Shown here one piece after another: positions 22,301-37,300 of a stretch of 64,000 nucleotides of DNA (positions within the stretch are counted from its first letter, which is position 1; each line of letters starts with the position of its first letter). The translations under genes were made by a program, and so were the position numbers. The notes under the pieces were generated by a model that was given only the letters and a program-made list of their open reading frames with translations, ran no database searches and was not told the DNA's origin. Origin of the DNA: Cristatella mucedo (Eukaryota > Bryozoa > Phylactolaemata > Cristatellidae). The stretch is from NCBI GenBank assembly GCA_009760855.2, contig WPIO01000016.1:767001-831000 (forward strand), read 5' to 3'.

Positions 22301-25300
22301 TTTGGCTTTGTGGAGTTACAGACGGGGATACATTCCATTTCATTATGCTTTTCATAAACATATTTTAATTGCCCTAAAAGAGAGCAAGTTCTCTAAGGAT
22401 GCTCTACGCATATTCTATTATTAATATAATTATTTATATTACTACCGGATCCACCAAGTGGAAATCTATTGCTAGCGACCTAGGGCCAGTAAGAGAGCAT
22501 ACTTACATGTCAGTCGCAGCTGTAAACTTTGATTCAACAAAAACTTCCGGAGCAATCCACCGTATGGCAAGGGCATTGTCGTGCTGCATTCTGTAGTAGC
22601 TTCTTTCGCCAGACACGAGCCTCGACAGTCCGAAGTCTGACACCTTGCACGTGTAGCAGCGATCCACTAGGACGTTCCGAGCTGCCAAGTCACGGTGGAC
22701 GATCTAAACAAAGGTTAATGCAACTCTGGTTCGCTACAGAGCTATGCCACCTCGCTAAAGCCAATCGACGTCTTTCACAGGCAAGGCCTCTGCTGAAATT
22801 TATTTTGAATTTGCATGGCAATACAGGCGATGCGGATTTCGAAAATTCAAAAACGGTCGTGCAGCAAAAGTTGATAATGAATTCTTTCAATGGATCAAAT
22901 AGAGGATCCTGCTTGATGATCAATTTTCCGTCGTCTATTTTACTGTAGTTAAAAACGTGTAAGCGACGATCTTAGCAATGGCCAAGTCACAGTTAGTTTG
23001 TCTGTTTCCAAAGCCTGGAACTCACTCCTGACTGACGTCGCGACATCCTCTGACTTGACGAAATTAAAAAAGCTTAAAGAATAATAATAATAATAATACT
23101 GCACTTGATACAGCTCCCACAGAGAACTTAATCTCTTTCTAGGCGCTTTACATTTGCTGCAAAGGGAAATGCAATTGAATGGTAAGTAAAATCATGCTTG
23201 AATAACAAACAAAAAGAATAATATAGTTAGGGGTGACATGCACAGGGTCAGCGTGCAAAAGTTGTTAGTGGCAGCATGCACAGTGTCAGCACGCATAAGC
23301 ACATCAAGGACGAATCACAGGGACCCACTAAATGCTGTCCTAAATAGGTGTGTTTTTAGGTTCCTTTTAAATGTGGTCAGGTCAGGGAATGTTCTGACGC
23401 AGGTCGGGAGGGAGTTCCAGGCTTTGGGAGCATATGAACTAAATGCACGGTCTCCAAAAGATTTGTGGTTTGTTCGAGGTATTGGTAGACTGTTGGATTC
23501 CGAAAAGCGGGTGGTACGATGCTTGGCCTGATGGGGGGGGGGGTAGATCTGAGAGATAGGCTAGAGCAAAAAAATGAAGTGACCTAAAAGTGAGCGACAA
23601 AACTTAAAAGTCGATTCGTTGCTTGACTGGTAGCCAGTGCAGGTCGGCGAGAAGTGGTGTAATGTGGCAACTTCGACGCTCACGACAGACAAGCCTAGCT
23701 GCAGAGTTTTGCACCAGCTGCAATCGCCTGATCGCACATGCTGGTAGGCCAGTAAGCAGTGAGTTGCAGAAGTCGAGACGGGATGTCACGAATGCATGGA
23801 CCAACTTGGACGTGGTATCCTTATCTAAACAAGCCCGAATTTTAGCAATGTTATGAAGCTGAAAATAGGCAGATTTGACTGTGGAGCTGATATGGTCGTC
23901 TAACGAGAGGTCGCTTTGGAATATGACACCTACACCTATTTATCACGGAAATTGCGGCGGGTCCTTGTGATACTTTCTCTTCAATGTGCTTCTGCATGCT
24001 GACACTGTGCATGCTACCACAATCCTGTTTTACATCATAACACTGTGCATTTCACCCCTAACCATGTAATGCATGATGAAACTGTGCAAGTTACCAGCAA
24101 TCATTTGATCAAGCTGTCTTTACAGTATATGTACTAACTATAATTCATTTGTAAAGTGCCTAGAAAGATATTTTAGGTTCTCTGATGACACTACTAGACT
24201 AATGCATTATTATTATTATTATTATTTATATCATCATATCTGTATCTGTTTAATCAAGATACCGTCTAATTAGAAGATGAGCAACTGACCCTTGCATGCA
24301 GCAGGCATGAATTTTGACTATTATCGGGATGCAAAGGTGATAGCTCATGTTGCAATAAGCCATTCATTACCAAGAGCAGCATTAGATATCAATTTACTAC
24401 ACTTACACTCGGTGTCTTTAAAAAAACTCTCTTTAGCATCAATGCATATCAGCATTTAGTCATCCTCTAACGATGCATCATGAAGAGTTTGACTGCCAGC
24501 GAGTATGGAGAGTACAAACTGTATGTTCTGCTAACAGATGCAGCCAACAGAAGGCCAAAATAAATGAACTGACAAGCAAAGTGGAGAAAAGAACCAAGGT
24601 AGAGAATAAGTTCTCTTAAGGTGCTATGCAAGCAAACTACTAATATGCATTATTATTATTTTTATTAGCGAGGGATAAATTCTTAAGAGCCAGTGTAACA
24701 ACGAGTGATGACAATCTTTAAGCAATAAAGCATTCATAGTCATATGACTCACCCCATGGCTAATTAGATGGGCCATGCCACTTGCAATGTCCACAGAAAA
24801 CTTGTGCAATTGCACAATATCCACCGGTGGCTGCAGTGTCTGCAGAAACCTCTTAAGGTCACCAACGTGACAGAGTTCAGTGAGAATCTTGGGTGGCTTT
24901 GAGAAAAATGAAGTTGCCACTACTGCGAGAACGTTGGGATGACCGCTGACGGTTAACATGAGGCAAGCTTCAAGAATTAAGTTTGTCACGTCTGAAATGG
25001 CCGCTGTGCCTAGAAACGTAAACTATCTATTGTTGTCGGAATAATCGGTCCAACACAAAGCAAACACAGATATGATTAGTAAGAGAAGCAACGCATGTAA
25101 CCATGCACACACGGCACAATCCCCCGAAGCAAGGAACTTGATAGTGACAAATCAAGCCTTTGAGAGGGACTTTATTTAGCCACATTTTATTTGGCCACAT
25201 TTACCATTTTCCAGCCTAAACATCATTCGGAAGATCACTTGTGAAGAAATTCAACTACCACACGGCTACAAGCATTGCAAGTAGTAGAACATATAGTCAG

Positions 25301-28300
25301 CATGCATCAAACATTCCTTAACTGATGATTTCATTCAAATCAAAAGCAAGAAACAGTAACAACGAGTTAGTTAACTTGTCCTCACTCAAATGCCACTGCT
25401 GCTGCTGTTCACTCACTTGCTCCGATCTCGATTTTCGGTGCTCTACGGGGGGGGGGGGGGTAGGGAAGCTGCCATGAATGCCACTATACAGCACAGCAAG
25501 TGTGGGATCGTACAGCATAGCACAGCACAGCACAGCACAGCAAGTGTGGGATCGTAGGATCGGAGCACTGACTTACTGACTCGGCAGCCGGAGTCGAAGC
25601 TAATAAACTTAAGCCTCGGTCAGCCCTCTACAGTGTCGCGGTCAGCCGCTCGCTCCACATGAACGCACGCATGCACGTGCATATGTACAAGCCGAGAGAG
25701 AGCAAGCAGCTGCAACCTTACAGGCTCCGAGCCACAAATGCTGCCGTCAACAAGCTGTCAGGGACTATGATGATGCTGTGAGCCTATCGATCCATGTGTC
25801 TGAGGGAAAAGCACTGGATGGTTTAGGTCGGTGTATGGCAGCGGCAATCTCTGCTCCTACTCAAGGATGAGCAGGATTGAGACTGCAGCCAGCAAATTTC
25901 CGGCTGCAGACTATTTGGCAAAATGGATCTCGGCCGACAGGGTAAGTTCAATTCTGAAAACTATGGCCCAGCGGTGGTGCATTAAGAGCTACTTGCCGAG
26001 TCCTAAGGGTGTACGTTCATTAAGTCCGAACAACGTTACGTAACTCTGTGAGGCGATACCGACATGCCTGCAGGTATGGCCAGCATCACCTGCCATGGCA
26101 GCATCCACTAGCGACTTGCATCGATTGGAGGAGGGCAGGCACTGCACGATGCTATTGAGATCAACATTGCCGTTTGACACTGCAATGCCCGGCGATTGTG
26201 AGCCTATCTATAGCTTGACAGCTGAACCTCGATTACGACCCATGAGCTTTGCTGCTGGATTATAATTGACAGACACTTACGAAATAGCAGTGATAAGCCG
26301 AGGCTTGCGAAAGCTCGGTATATAAGTATGCCCTCCCCTCACATGCCCCTTTTTGTCAAGTGACTGGCTGACCCTGAAAAACCTCTAGCTGACCTCTAGG
26401 TCTAGCCCGGTCTTGAGCTAACGTCATAAGCAAAGCAGGCCCTGCTCTTGCCAGCCATCGAGCCTGGAAAACAAATGGCATGCCGGCTAGGGAGGTGACT
26501 GCCTGCCTGCCTGCCCGCTTGCCTGTCCTCCACAGCTACCATGCCTAGCTCACCCAGCACCGTCTTAATGGCCACTTCAGTTCCTGTCGCCTTCACCACA
26601 CCACGGTAGACCAGTCCGTAGTTCCCTCGACCGAGGGTCTCTAAAATCTGGAAGCTGCAACGAGCGAGACGCTGGCTCGTCCTTCTGCCGGCCTTTACTG
26701 AGCACAGCCGTGCACTTTCGCCGCATGGCAGACGCGGCAGGAGGCATGCTCAGGCTTTCGAGCTGCCTGGGGGGGGGGGGGCAGAGATAACTGCAAGGCA
26801 CACGACATGACCACCTGCCCTGGTCAGCTAGCTACCCTCAACAAGGGTTCGGCTGCTGCTGGCAGAGCTGGTAAAGGCATGGCGACAGGCGATCAGTGCT
26901 GTACGGCCGGTGCAAGGTGAGCAGCATCAGAAGCACGTGACGAACGCTCCTCGTGGGAGGAACGCTCCTCGTGGTTCTGGCAGGAGGACCATTTGGAGCA
27001 AGCAGCCTGAGGCAAGATGGCGCTGCTAGAACCTGCTAGGAGGAGAGGGAGGGGTGGCTCTGGCCAAGCCAACGCATGCCAAGTTGCTGCAAGTGATGCC
27101 CATGAGGCATTTTGCTCCGTCGAGCCACCACATGCTGGCCAGCACGACCACTGCTTGGAGCGTACCTGCTGGGCGAGATCTCATTCTGCAGCATGGCGTC
27201 TGGCAGCCGCACCGCATAGGTCGTGTCGCGGAGCAGGGCGTTGTACGCTGATATCTGCCTCTCGCGGAGCAGCCCTTGCATGAGCGCGGCGGCCGGCACC
27301 AGAGGCTGCTGGGACAGTTCTGAGATGCCTGAGCCGTAGCTGCTCTCAACCTGTCGAAGCGTGGCATCTGCTCCATCGGCAAGCCGCCCATACTCGGCTG
27401 ACCACTGCAGAAAAGAGGTCAGGCGAATTCCTGCATGCAATAATATTAATAATCGTAATAATAATATTAATAATGCACTTGATAAAGTGCCCTCGGATAA
27501 CTCAATCTCTTCCTAGATGCTTTATATTTGATGCAAAAAAGAAACGCGATTAAATCGTGAGTAATATCATGCTTGCTAAAAACATAAACAATGTGGTTAG
27601 GGTGACATGCACCGGGTAAGCATGCAAGTGTGGCTAGTGGCAGCATGCACAGTGTCAGCACGAATAAGCACATCAAGGACGTATCACAGGACCCACTAAA
27701 TGCTGTCCTAAACAGGTGTTTTTAAGTTCTGTTTAAATGTGGTCAAGTCAGGGGATGTTGTGACGCAAGTCAGAAGTGAATTACAGGCTTTGGGAGCATA
27801 CGAACTAAATGCACGGTCTCCAAAGGATTTGTGGCTTGTTCAAGGTATTGGTAGACTGTTGGATTCCGAAAAGCAGGTGGTACGATGCTTGGCCTGGAGA
27901 TGGGGGGTAGATCTGAGAGATAGGCTAGAGCAAAAAAATGAAGTGACCTAAAAGTGAGTGACAAAACTTTTTCGATTCGCTGCTTGACTGGTAGCTAGTG
28001 CAGGTCGGCGAGAAGTGGTGTAATGTGGCAGCTGCGACGTTCACGACAGACGAGCCTAGCTGCAGTTTTGCACCTTCTGTAATCGCCTGATTGCACATGC
28101 CGGTAGGCCAGTAAGCACAGAGTTACAGAAGCTAAGTCGGGATGTCACAAAGGCATGGACCAACTTAGACGTGGTATCCTTATCTAAACAAGCCCGAATT
28201 TTAGCAAGTTTGTTTAGCTGAAAGTAGGCAGATTTGACTGTGGAGCTGATGTGGTCATCTAACAAAAGGTCACGTCGGAACATGACACCTAGATTTCGAG

Positions 28301-31300
28301 CTGATTCTACAGGAGATATGCTGGCAGAGCCAATTTTGAGAGTCAGCCATTCCAATTATTGAATCATACTGGGTTTGCCCATAACTAGTAAGTTAGTCTT
28401 ATCATCGTTTAGTTTTAGAAAATTTGCTGCCATCCATGCGCGGATGTCATCAATACATGCTGCAAGTGAGTTGAGAGAATTCGAGGTGCTCGAAGGCTGG
28501 AATGAACCAAAGTAAAGGTACAACTTAGTGTCATTCGCATAAAAGTGAAAGCCTAAATTGTGCTTGGCAATCACATCAGCAAGAGGCAGAGTATAAACCG
28601 GACCTAGCACGGAGCCCCGATGTACCCCATATTTCAGAGGTACCTCAAATGATATTTGTCCATTCACGTCAATACTCTAGAGTCTCCCACTGAGATATGA
28701 TCTGAACCATTGTAGAGCAATGCCAGTGATGCCTAGGTGAGGTGAGAGGCGATCTAGAAGAACTTTGCGATCCATAGTATCAAAAGCTGCCGAGAGATCG
28801 AGCATAACAAGCAGACACACTCTACCTATGTCTGCATTCCTATGTAGGTCATTGTACACCCTAAGCAATGCTGACTCTGAGGAGTGATTAGCTCTAAAGC
28901 CAGACTGGAACTTACTAGCAAGTTGTGAGGTTTCGATACACGAGTTCAGCTGGTCCGCCACGACCCGTTCGAGTGTCTTTGATAGGAACGGTAGAAGGAA
29001 AACTGGGCGGTAGTCGCTCAAGTTCTATTGGTCCAGCGCGGCTTTCTTGAGAAGTGGCCTGACTACAGCTTTTTTGAAAGGTGCTGGGACATGACCTGAG
29101 GCTAGCGACATATTAATGATGTTAGTTATGCATGGCAGCAGCAGATCAATGCAATGTAGGAGCAGGACAGTGGGAATAGGGTCCAGAGGACTTGTTGTCT
29201 TCTTTGATTGGAATATGAACTTCAGGACGACATCACTAGGAACCTGCCTAAATGTAGACATTGAGGAGCAGCCAGGAATCTGGGAACAACATTCTAGGGG
29301 GTGGTGTTGTCATCACAGGGATGGACTCCCTGATCTTGTCTATCTTCTGCACAAAGAATCGAGAGAAGCGATCGGCTAGATCATCACAAGGATCATCAAG
29401 TAAGGAGCTGATCTGGGAGCGGTTGAGGAGATGGTTAATCGTCGACATCAGCATGTTTGGATTGTGCATCTGTGATTCAACAATATTTTTATAGAAGCTA
29501 GACTTGGCCTTTGCTAGGATCGATTGGTACGACCTAATAATAATAATAATAATAATAATATTGCACTTGATAAAGCGCCCTCAGAGAACTTAATCTCTTT
29601 CTAGGCGCTTTACATTTGCTGCAAAGTTATATGCAATAGAATAGTAAGTAAAATGATGCTTGAAAAACAAACAAAATGAATAATACAGTAGTTTTTATAT
29701 GCCTGTTGATGGACAGTCAATCCTGATCTTTTGTATGCTCTTTCAAGCTTGGGCTAAGTAGACCTAGCTAGTTTAATGTCTGTGGTAAACCATAGGCCGT
29801 CTGGGCGAGAGCGCACAGTGTGTTTAGTCAGAGGTGCAAACTCGTCGAGCTTGTCAGCTAGTGTCGTGTTGTAGCTCTCTACAAATGGTGACAGATCGGA
29901 GGGAGGACCGAGCAGCAGAGGCGAAGCAGATATTCTCGCACGGACAGCATCGATGTCAAGGGTCTTGAGGTTTTGCGATTAACGGGTTATTTTAGAGGAG
30001 GATGTGGGCACACACTATAGATTGAATGAGCTCTGCATGTGGTCAGATAAGGAGGATTTTGTAATAATTGGTGATGACAAAGTGCAGTTGTATGAGAAAA
30101 TCTGATCGAGTGTGTGACCCTTGATGTGAGTAGGGCCATGCACATGAGCCACAAGAGACAATGAGTCAGTCAATGCACGAAATTCAGTGCTTTAGGTGTC
30201 AGATAAGTTATCAAAGTGAACGTTGAAATCCCCCGTGACGAGGAAGGGTCGATTTCTTGCACATAGAATCGAAACGAGATCGGAGAAATCTGAGATAAAG
30301 GAGGATTTGGTACCTGGTGGGCGATAGACTACTGCCACTATCGGTGGCTTGTTTTCGGGTGAGACCAAGACAATTGATTCAAAAGACTGCTTCGAGGATA
30401 CTGCAAATGGCTTGAAGTTGAATTTAGAGCGCACGATAACAGCATCTCCACCTCCAGTTTTGATCGATTTAGGGGTGTGAAAGAATGAGAAACCAGATGG
30501 AGTCGCATCTTTAATTGTCGGGGAGTTTATCGATTTTAGCCAAGTTTCAGTTAGGGCGAGCAGGCCGATACCATTTTCAGAAAAAATGTCGCTTATTACC
30601 AGAGGTTTATTGCAGATTGAGCGAGGATTCCAAAGGCAAGCATTATGTCTGGCCGATGGAGTTATAACAGGCCTGATGACCACTAAGTTAGAAAGATTCA
30701 GTGACACGTGTGGGGAAACGTGCTGAGCGGCTCGAGACAATGCTAGGAATACCAAACGAGCGAGTACACTTCTTGCAGTTCCCGCCCAACGAGCGGCGGA
30801 GTCTGAGCTGGCGGTTCCGGCCACAGCGGCAGCTCTGGGGCGTTTTCTTTTGTTAATGCATAGTTCACGAATCTTAATCAATGTAATAATGTAATGTAAC
30901 ACTACTACTAGCAAAATGCTGCTCTATTTCAGGCTTGCTTTAAGATTTCAAAATTTTCCCATATTCCCTAAATGAAAACTTTCAATCGGGGTTCAAGCGG
31001 CAGCAATCCACTGAAACTGCTCTCCTCCATGTAACCAATGACATCCTATGCAGCAACGATGACGATATGGCACTGACTCGGCGATGCTAGATCTATCAGC
31101 TGTCTTCGACACCATTGATCACGATCCACCAAACCAGTCACCAGTCACCAGTTGTGGAGCCCCTCAAGGGTCTCTCCTCGGTCCTTTGCTGGTCTCTGTG
31201 GATACACAACCTCTGGGAAAAGTTTTTAAAGTCCCAGGAGTACATCATCGCTTTTATGTTGACGATAAGCAACTGTATTTGTCATTTACAATGTTGGCAT

Positions 31301-34300
31301 CTGCTGCAGAGACTGACACACTGAACGCCTTGCAGACTTTCAGTCCTAGATGTCAGCAAATTTTCTTAACCTAAACGACGACAAACAGAACTTCTGCTCA
31401 AAGGTCATCCCAAACGTGTAGCTGGACTAGAAAGGGTTTGCTCTCCAAATAAGTGATGCTGCTTTGCGACCATTGCCACGTGTGCTCGGAATTTAGGTGT
31501 CGTCTTCAAGAGCTGCTAAATCAAGAGCTGCTAAAATTTTGAAAGCTTCGTTAAGAAGACTGCTTCCACAGCTAGCCATCACGTCCGATCCCCATCTAAG
31601 ATACGGAACTGTATTCCACGGTGGCTTGCAAAGAATTTAACTATGTCCTTGGGTTCTGTCTCGGCTAGATTATTGTAAGTACCTTTTGGCTGGGGTACCG
31701 AAAAAAGCCACTAGGTCACTTCAGCTGGCAATGAATATGACTGCAAGGCTAGTGTAGAAATCTCACAGGTTTTACCATGTTTCTCCCTTGCTGAAAGAGC
31801 TTGGATGGCTGTCAGTAGATCAACGGATACAGGGCAAAGTTCTTACGCTGACCCACAAGGCCCGTCACGGCTTAGCTCCTTCCTACCTAGCTGAACGGCT
31901 GCACCAGTTCCAACCTCCTCGTGCCCTCAAGTCCCGTATGGACTATACATTAGCTGTTCCATTCCTCTGCTTAAAGAGCATTGCCGACCGAAGCTTTAGC
32001 TCTGTATGTCCTAGACTGTAGAACTAGCTTCCAAGATTCTTACTTAACGGCAACTATGGTACATTATTTCCAGCCGTTCTGAGCTGCTACTTCCATGCTA
32101 CTGACCACATCAACTGCTTTCCTGACTCAGCTGTGCTTCTCATTTTCTCTTTGTTGTGCGAGTTCAAGTCTGTTGGCTACCTAATGCCTACCGAAAGCCC
32201 CTTAGGCTGTGAGTGCACTATACAAAATACCCACATAGTCTTTGTGGCATTGTGGAGTTACAGATGGTAGATACGTCGGTCCTTAGCAAGGCTAAAGATG
32301 CACCGATCACCATGCTGCTTAGTGCAAGCATCGAAATCCATCAAGATCGGTGCGTGCTATACGAACTTCGAGAGCAGCCGAGCAAGGCCTTGCTATCGTG
32401 CAGCTAACAGCAGTTCAAACAGCAATTCCTCCCACTGCAGCTTAGGAAGGCCAAACCTAATTGCTAGTCACCGGGCAGACCAGTCGGCTAATGTGAACAA
32501 TCGCTTAGCAATAACTTACACAAAAATATAGACATGTGGATCCCACGAGCAGTGCATGCATAAGCCAGAAACACATTCTTTTGATCATCATACCTAGGGA
32601 CCCACTCAAAGGCATCGGCGTCATTCAGCCCACAGCACTAGCTGCAGGCATATGATTGAAAGCCTGCCTTCTGACTAGCGAAAGCGGGGCTTGACATCAG
32701 CCTATTTAGGTTAACTTGAAAGATAATAAACAAAGGTTCAGGCCAATAGGCTGCCAAGAGCATAGACTTTCCATAGGTAATCCAGCGAGGCAGCAGTGCC
32801 ATCATATTCCAGTGCTTAATGTCCGGGTATCCTCTAGGATAGCTGCTTGACTTTGAAAACAAAGTTAAAAGATACTGCCGATGCTTCACAGTGAGTATCT
32901 GCAAACCGAAACCGCCGGCTACCATCAGCTCTCTGGTGACACCAAGGCTGGACGTTGGAACTCGGTCTTGAAGATGCTGCCAAATATGCTACCCAGCTCA
33001 TTTCTAGCAGTCAGTTGCTGCTAAATTGTGACGATGCAAGCCACAACTCCTTCTCTAAACCACATGATCCCTCTCGGCTGAGCTCCTTCACCAGTAAGAG
33101 AATCGCCTGCAGTGTTGCTAGCCTACCTTTCCTGGGGACCTCTGTACAATGTCCTCGTCATACAATGCTGAATTACTGCCCCCTCGCCGGTTTTGCTTGG
33201 TCTGCTGGCAACTGGTGGTTTTGCTCTCAAATCCCGAATGATCTATTACCTGCCACAATTATGCTTGGCAACTGAACCCTGCCTGCTGCTGCAGCCGCTT
33301 TCCAACAGCCATTTGCCACCTCTTCTTTACAGGCGGCTCCCTATAACATTCTCACACTTCTCGTGTACACTTCCCGTTTGTCATTCCGGGTTGCCTGTCG
33401 GATGCTGCCTGTCATTGCTCTTTAACGAAAGAGGTACTCTGGCTTTGGGTACACTATGAAAGGCTGGACATTAAAACACAAGCGCAAACCTTGCAAGCAG
33501 ATGGAACCGATTCGAATATCTGCAAACTTGCAATAATATTTCTATATGCTAGTAATTCTGCTCTCCAGCCAGCTGCTATTCCTGTAATTCGAGCCTGTCA
33601 TTAAAAGACGGAATTTTGGCAGAATTCTGACCAACTTTCAGGGAAGGGAAGCAGACTGGAGGGGAGGGATGGCCGAGAGGAGGAGGAGGATAGGCAACTG
33701 GCTGAGGGGATGACAGTGAAGACAGGAGGCTGAGGATGATGATGGCAGACTGGAGCTGCTTTCTGCTCCCCATTTCGAGAGCTCATCTTCTGTCACAATG
33801 CTCATCGGGCGGTGGGTTTAGCTACCTAGGACGACTGAACTTGTTCTTGTTGATAAATTTTGGATTATTATCATTATTATTTTCTCATAACCGATCAGTC
33901 CGGATCCAAAGTTGTGAGGTTTCGTCTAAGGGGGGCGCCAGTGGTGCCCCTCATAGAGTTGTTTTTTGCAAGACCACGCAGGCAGCATGGGCTAGCTCAC
34001 CATCCCAATCTGGGCTGGCAGCCACTAGGGCAAGTGGAGGGCACAGTGAGCTAGCTAGCAGACTCCTTTGAGACAGCTAGCTAGCTAGCTAATAGAGACC
34101 TGCCGAAACTGTTGTGTACTTCCAGCACTTTCCCGGCTGGGATGGCTGGCTGACCCTCGGACAAACAGAGGACAGGCAGAGGTGACTTGTCTCCTGGCGA
34201 CCAGCAATCAACCCTGAGCCTCACCTCGGACTCTGGGGGTGGGGGAGCCAGTGAGCACTAGGGCTGGAGCCTTACCACCTCGGGATCTGGGGTGGGTTGG

Positions 34301-37300
34301 AGAGCAAGTGAGCACCCCCAGGCAGTGTCTTCGGCTCGGGCCAAGAGGCCAGTGACCTAACAGGCCGTGCAGGCAAGCATGAGCAGGATTTGCACACCGC
34401 TCACCTGCATGGTAACCACCACTTTGATGCGGCGGTGTGCCCGTCTCAAGAACCACAGCAGCAGCGACCCTGCCATGCAGGCGACCACTGCGCAGGATAC
34501 GTACAAGCCGTTCGATTTGAGCCACAGCAGCATTGCAGAATCTGCAATGCATTTCGGGCAGCTGCAATGCAAGCCAAAAGCCACCCATGCTCTAAGTACA
34601 CAGCAGTAGATCGTCCGCATTGCAGCCACTTGATCTGTGTGGCTTTGTAAAGTTACACATGCAGAAACGTCATCATCGTTTTCATCCTCATCATCATGCT
34701 CATGCTTATAATCATCCTCATCCTCACCATTGCGCTCATGACTAACCTGCTAGATGAGAAAGCATTCTAGGAAACATTCAAGGACAAGGCTACCTTGCAC
34801 TTGCTAATCCAGTTTTGAATAGAGCTCCACTCAAACTACTTAGCTTGACCTAGCTTCCTGCTACAGTAAACACAGCAGCAGGTCACTCGTGCAATATAAC
34901 GACAGGAAAAACGACGGCATAGAATCTGCAAATACCACCAAGGCATAGAATCTGCAAATACCAACAGCTAAACCAATGAACTAACAAAATTGGGGCTTCA
35001 GAACCAGACTTACAACTGCTATAGTAAGACACATGAGGCTGCCTCGACTAACTCTAAGTGTGAGAAGGACATCGATTGGTTGCTGTCTTAAGAGAAGCAG
35101 ACTTACTTGTCAAAGGCATTAGCAATTTCGAACACGAGATTGGGAGAGAGAAACGAACCGTTTCCAGCCAGCAGCTGTCAGCTTTTTCTTTTGAACAAGA
35201 TAGTTTCACGATTCAGCATCGAACCTGTACCCAACACGTGCTGGCAGATTTGAGTACGAATTTTTTATAATAATAATAATTATTCTTACGAAACATAGGT
35301 AAGGCATCTTGGGAGAATGTTGTCCCCTTTCTAGGCCCTTTACACATGATGGAAAGGATATATTTAATATATATATTTTAATATATATATTTCAACATAT
35401 ATATTTCAATATATATATTTATTTATTTATATATTCAATATATATTCAATTGATTAGTGAGTGACACACACAATTCAGTGCGCACAACCACATAAAGGAC
35501 AGTACATATAAATGAACTAAATTCTGATAGGACCAGGTGGGTTTCATGCTTCTTTTTAAGATGACATTCATTTCAGGGGATGCTATTATTTTGGTCGAGA
35601 ACAAGCTTTGGACTTCAGGGGCATGGGAGCTAAAAGCACAATCTCCGACGGATTTGAGTTTTGTTAGAGGCACATCTGGGAGCTGAAAGCACGATCTCCG
35701 ACGGATTTGTGTTTTGTTAGAGGCACATAAAAATGACTAGCATCAGAGGAGCAAAGTGTGCAATAAGAAGCCTGTGTTGAAATTATTTCTGACAGCTACA
35801 CCAAAACGGGCACTAATGAGTGGACTTTAACAAGATTGACGGCATCTAAAAGTCAATATGCTGCTAGTTAGAGAGCCAGTGCGGGTCAATAGGCAGCAGT
35901 ATAATGTTTCAGTTTAGTCTTTCACGACAGACGAACCTGGATGCAGCACTTAGCACCCACTGTGAGTATTCTACTGCACAGGCAAGAAGACCTGCAACCA
36001 GGGAGTGGCCAGTCTGGGTTGCCTTGAATGCATATACCAGCCCGATTATACTAGGTCCCTTCATTCTATGGCTCCAGCCTATCTCTCAGATATACTACCC
36101 CATCAGGCCAAGCATCGTACCACCCGCTTTTCGGAATCTAACAGTCTAGAAATACCTCGTACAAACCTTAAATCCTTTGGAGACCGTGCATTTAGCTCGT
36201 ATGCTCCCAAAGCCTGGAACTCCCTCCCGACCTGCGTCAGAACATCCCCTGACCTGACCACATTTAAAAGGAACCTAAAAACACACCTATTTAGGACAGC
36301 ATTTAGTGGGTCCCTGTGATTCGTCCTTGATGTGCTTATGCGTGCTGACACTGTGCATGCTGCCACTAACCACATTTGCATGCTGACCCTGTGCATGTCA
36401 CCCCTAACCATATTATTCATTTTGTTTGTTTTTTCAAGCATGATTTTACTTACCATTCAATTGTACAAAACTAACTTACTAGTTATGGGCAAACCTAGTG
36501 TTATTCAGAAATTGGAAAGGCTGACTTTCAAAATTGGCTCTGCCAGCATATCTCCAGTTGCATCAGCTCGAAATCTAGGTGTCATATTCCAAAGCGACCT
36601 CTCGTTAGACGACCACATCAGCTCCACAGTCAAATCAGCCTATTTTCAGCTTCATAACATTGCTAAAATTAGGGCTTGTTTAGATAAGGATACCACGTCC
36701 AAGTTGGTCCATGCATTCGTGACATCTCGTCTCGACTTCTGCAACTCACTGCTTACTGGCCTACCAGCATGTGCGATCAGGCGATTGCAGCTGGTGCAAA
36801 ACTCTGCAGCTAGGCTTGTCTGTCGTGAGCGTCGCAGTTGCCACATTACTCCACTTCTCGCCGACCTGCACTGGTTACCAGTCAAGCAACGGATTGACTT
36901 CAAGGTTTTGTCGCTCACTTTTAGGTCTCTTCATTCTATGGCTCCAGCCTATCTTTCAGATACACTACCCCATCAGGCAAAGCATCGTACCACTCGCTTT
37001 TCGGAATCCAACAGTCTAGAAATACCTCGTACAAACCTTAAATCCTTTGGAGACCGTGCATTTAGCTCGTATGCTCCCACAGCCTGGAACTCCCTCCCGA
37101 CCTGCATCAGAACATCCCCTGACCTGACCACATTTAAAAGAAACTTAAAAACATACCTATTTAGGACAGCATTTAGTGGGTCCTTGTGATTCGTCCTCGA
37201 TGTGCTTATGCGTGCTGACACTGTTCATGCTGCCACTAACCACATTTGCATGCTGACCCAGTGCATGTAACCCCTAACCATGTTATTCATTTTGTTTGTT

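Noticed and set aside
26655..26766. Extended 5' end of the first kinase exon from the polypyrimidine-AG at 26766
   Set aside because: The kinase frame meets a stop codon there, and the other phase does not reach the glycine loop.
32638..32925. Minus-strand frame [15 protein letters not shown]...
   Set aside because: It weakly recalls an L1-type RT end but has no catalytic motif or element context. Left as unassigned intron sequence.
34405..34588. Alternative frame [16 protein letters not shown]...
   Set aside because: It overlaps the transmembrane exon and has no hydrophobic segment. The phase match and basic stop-transfer support the other frame.
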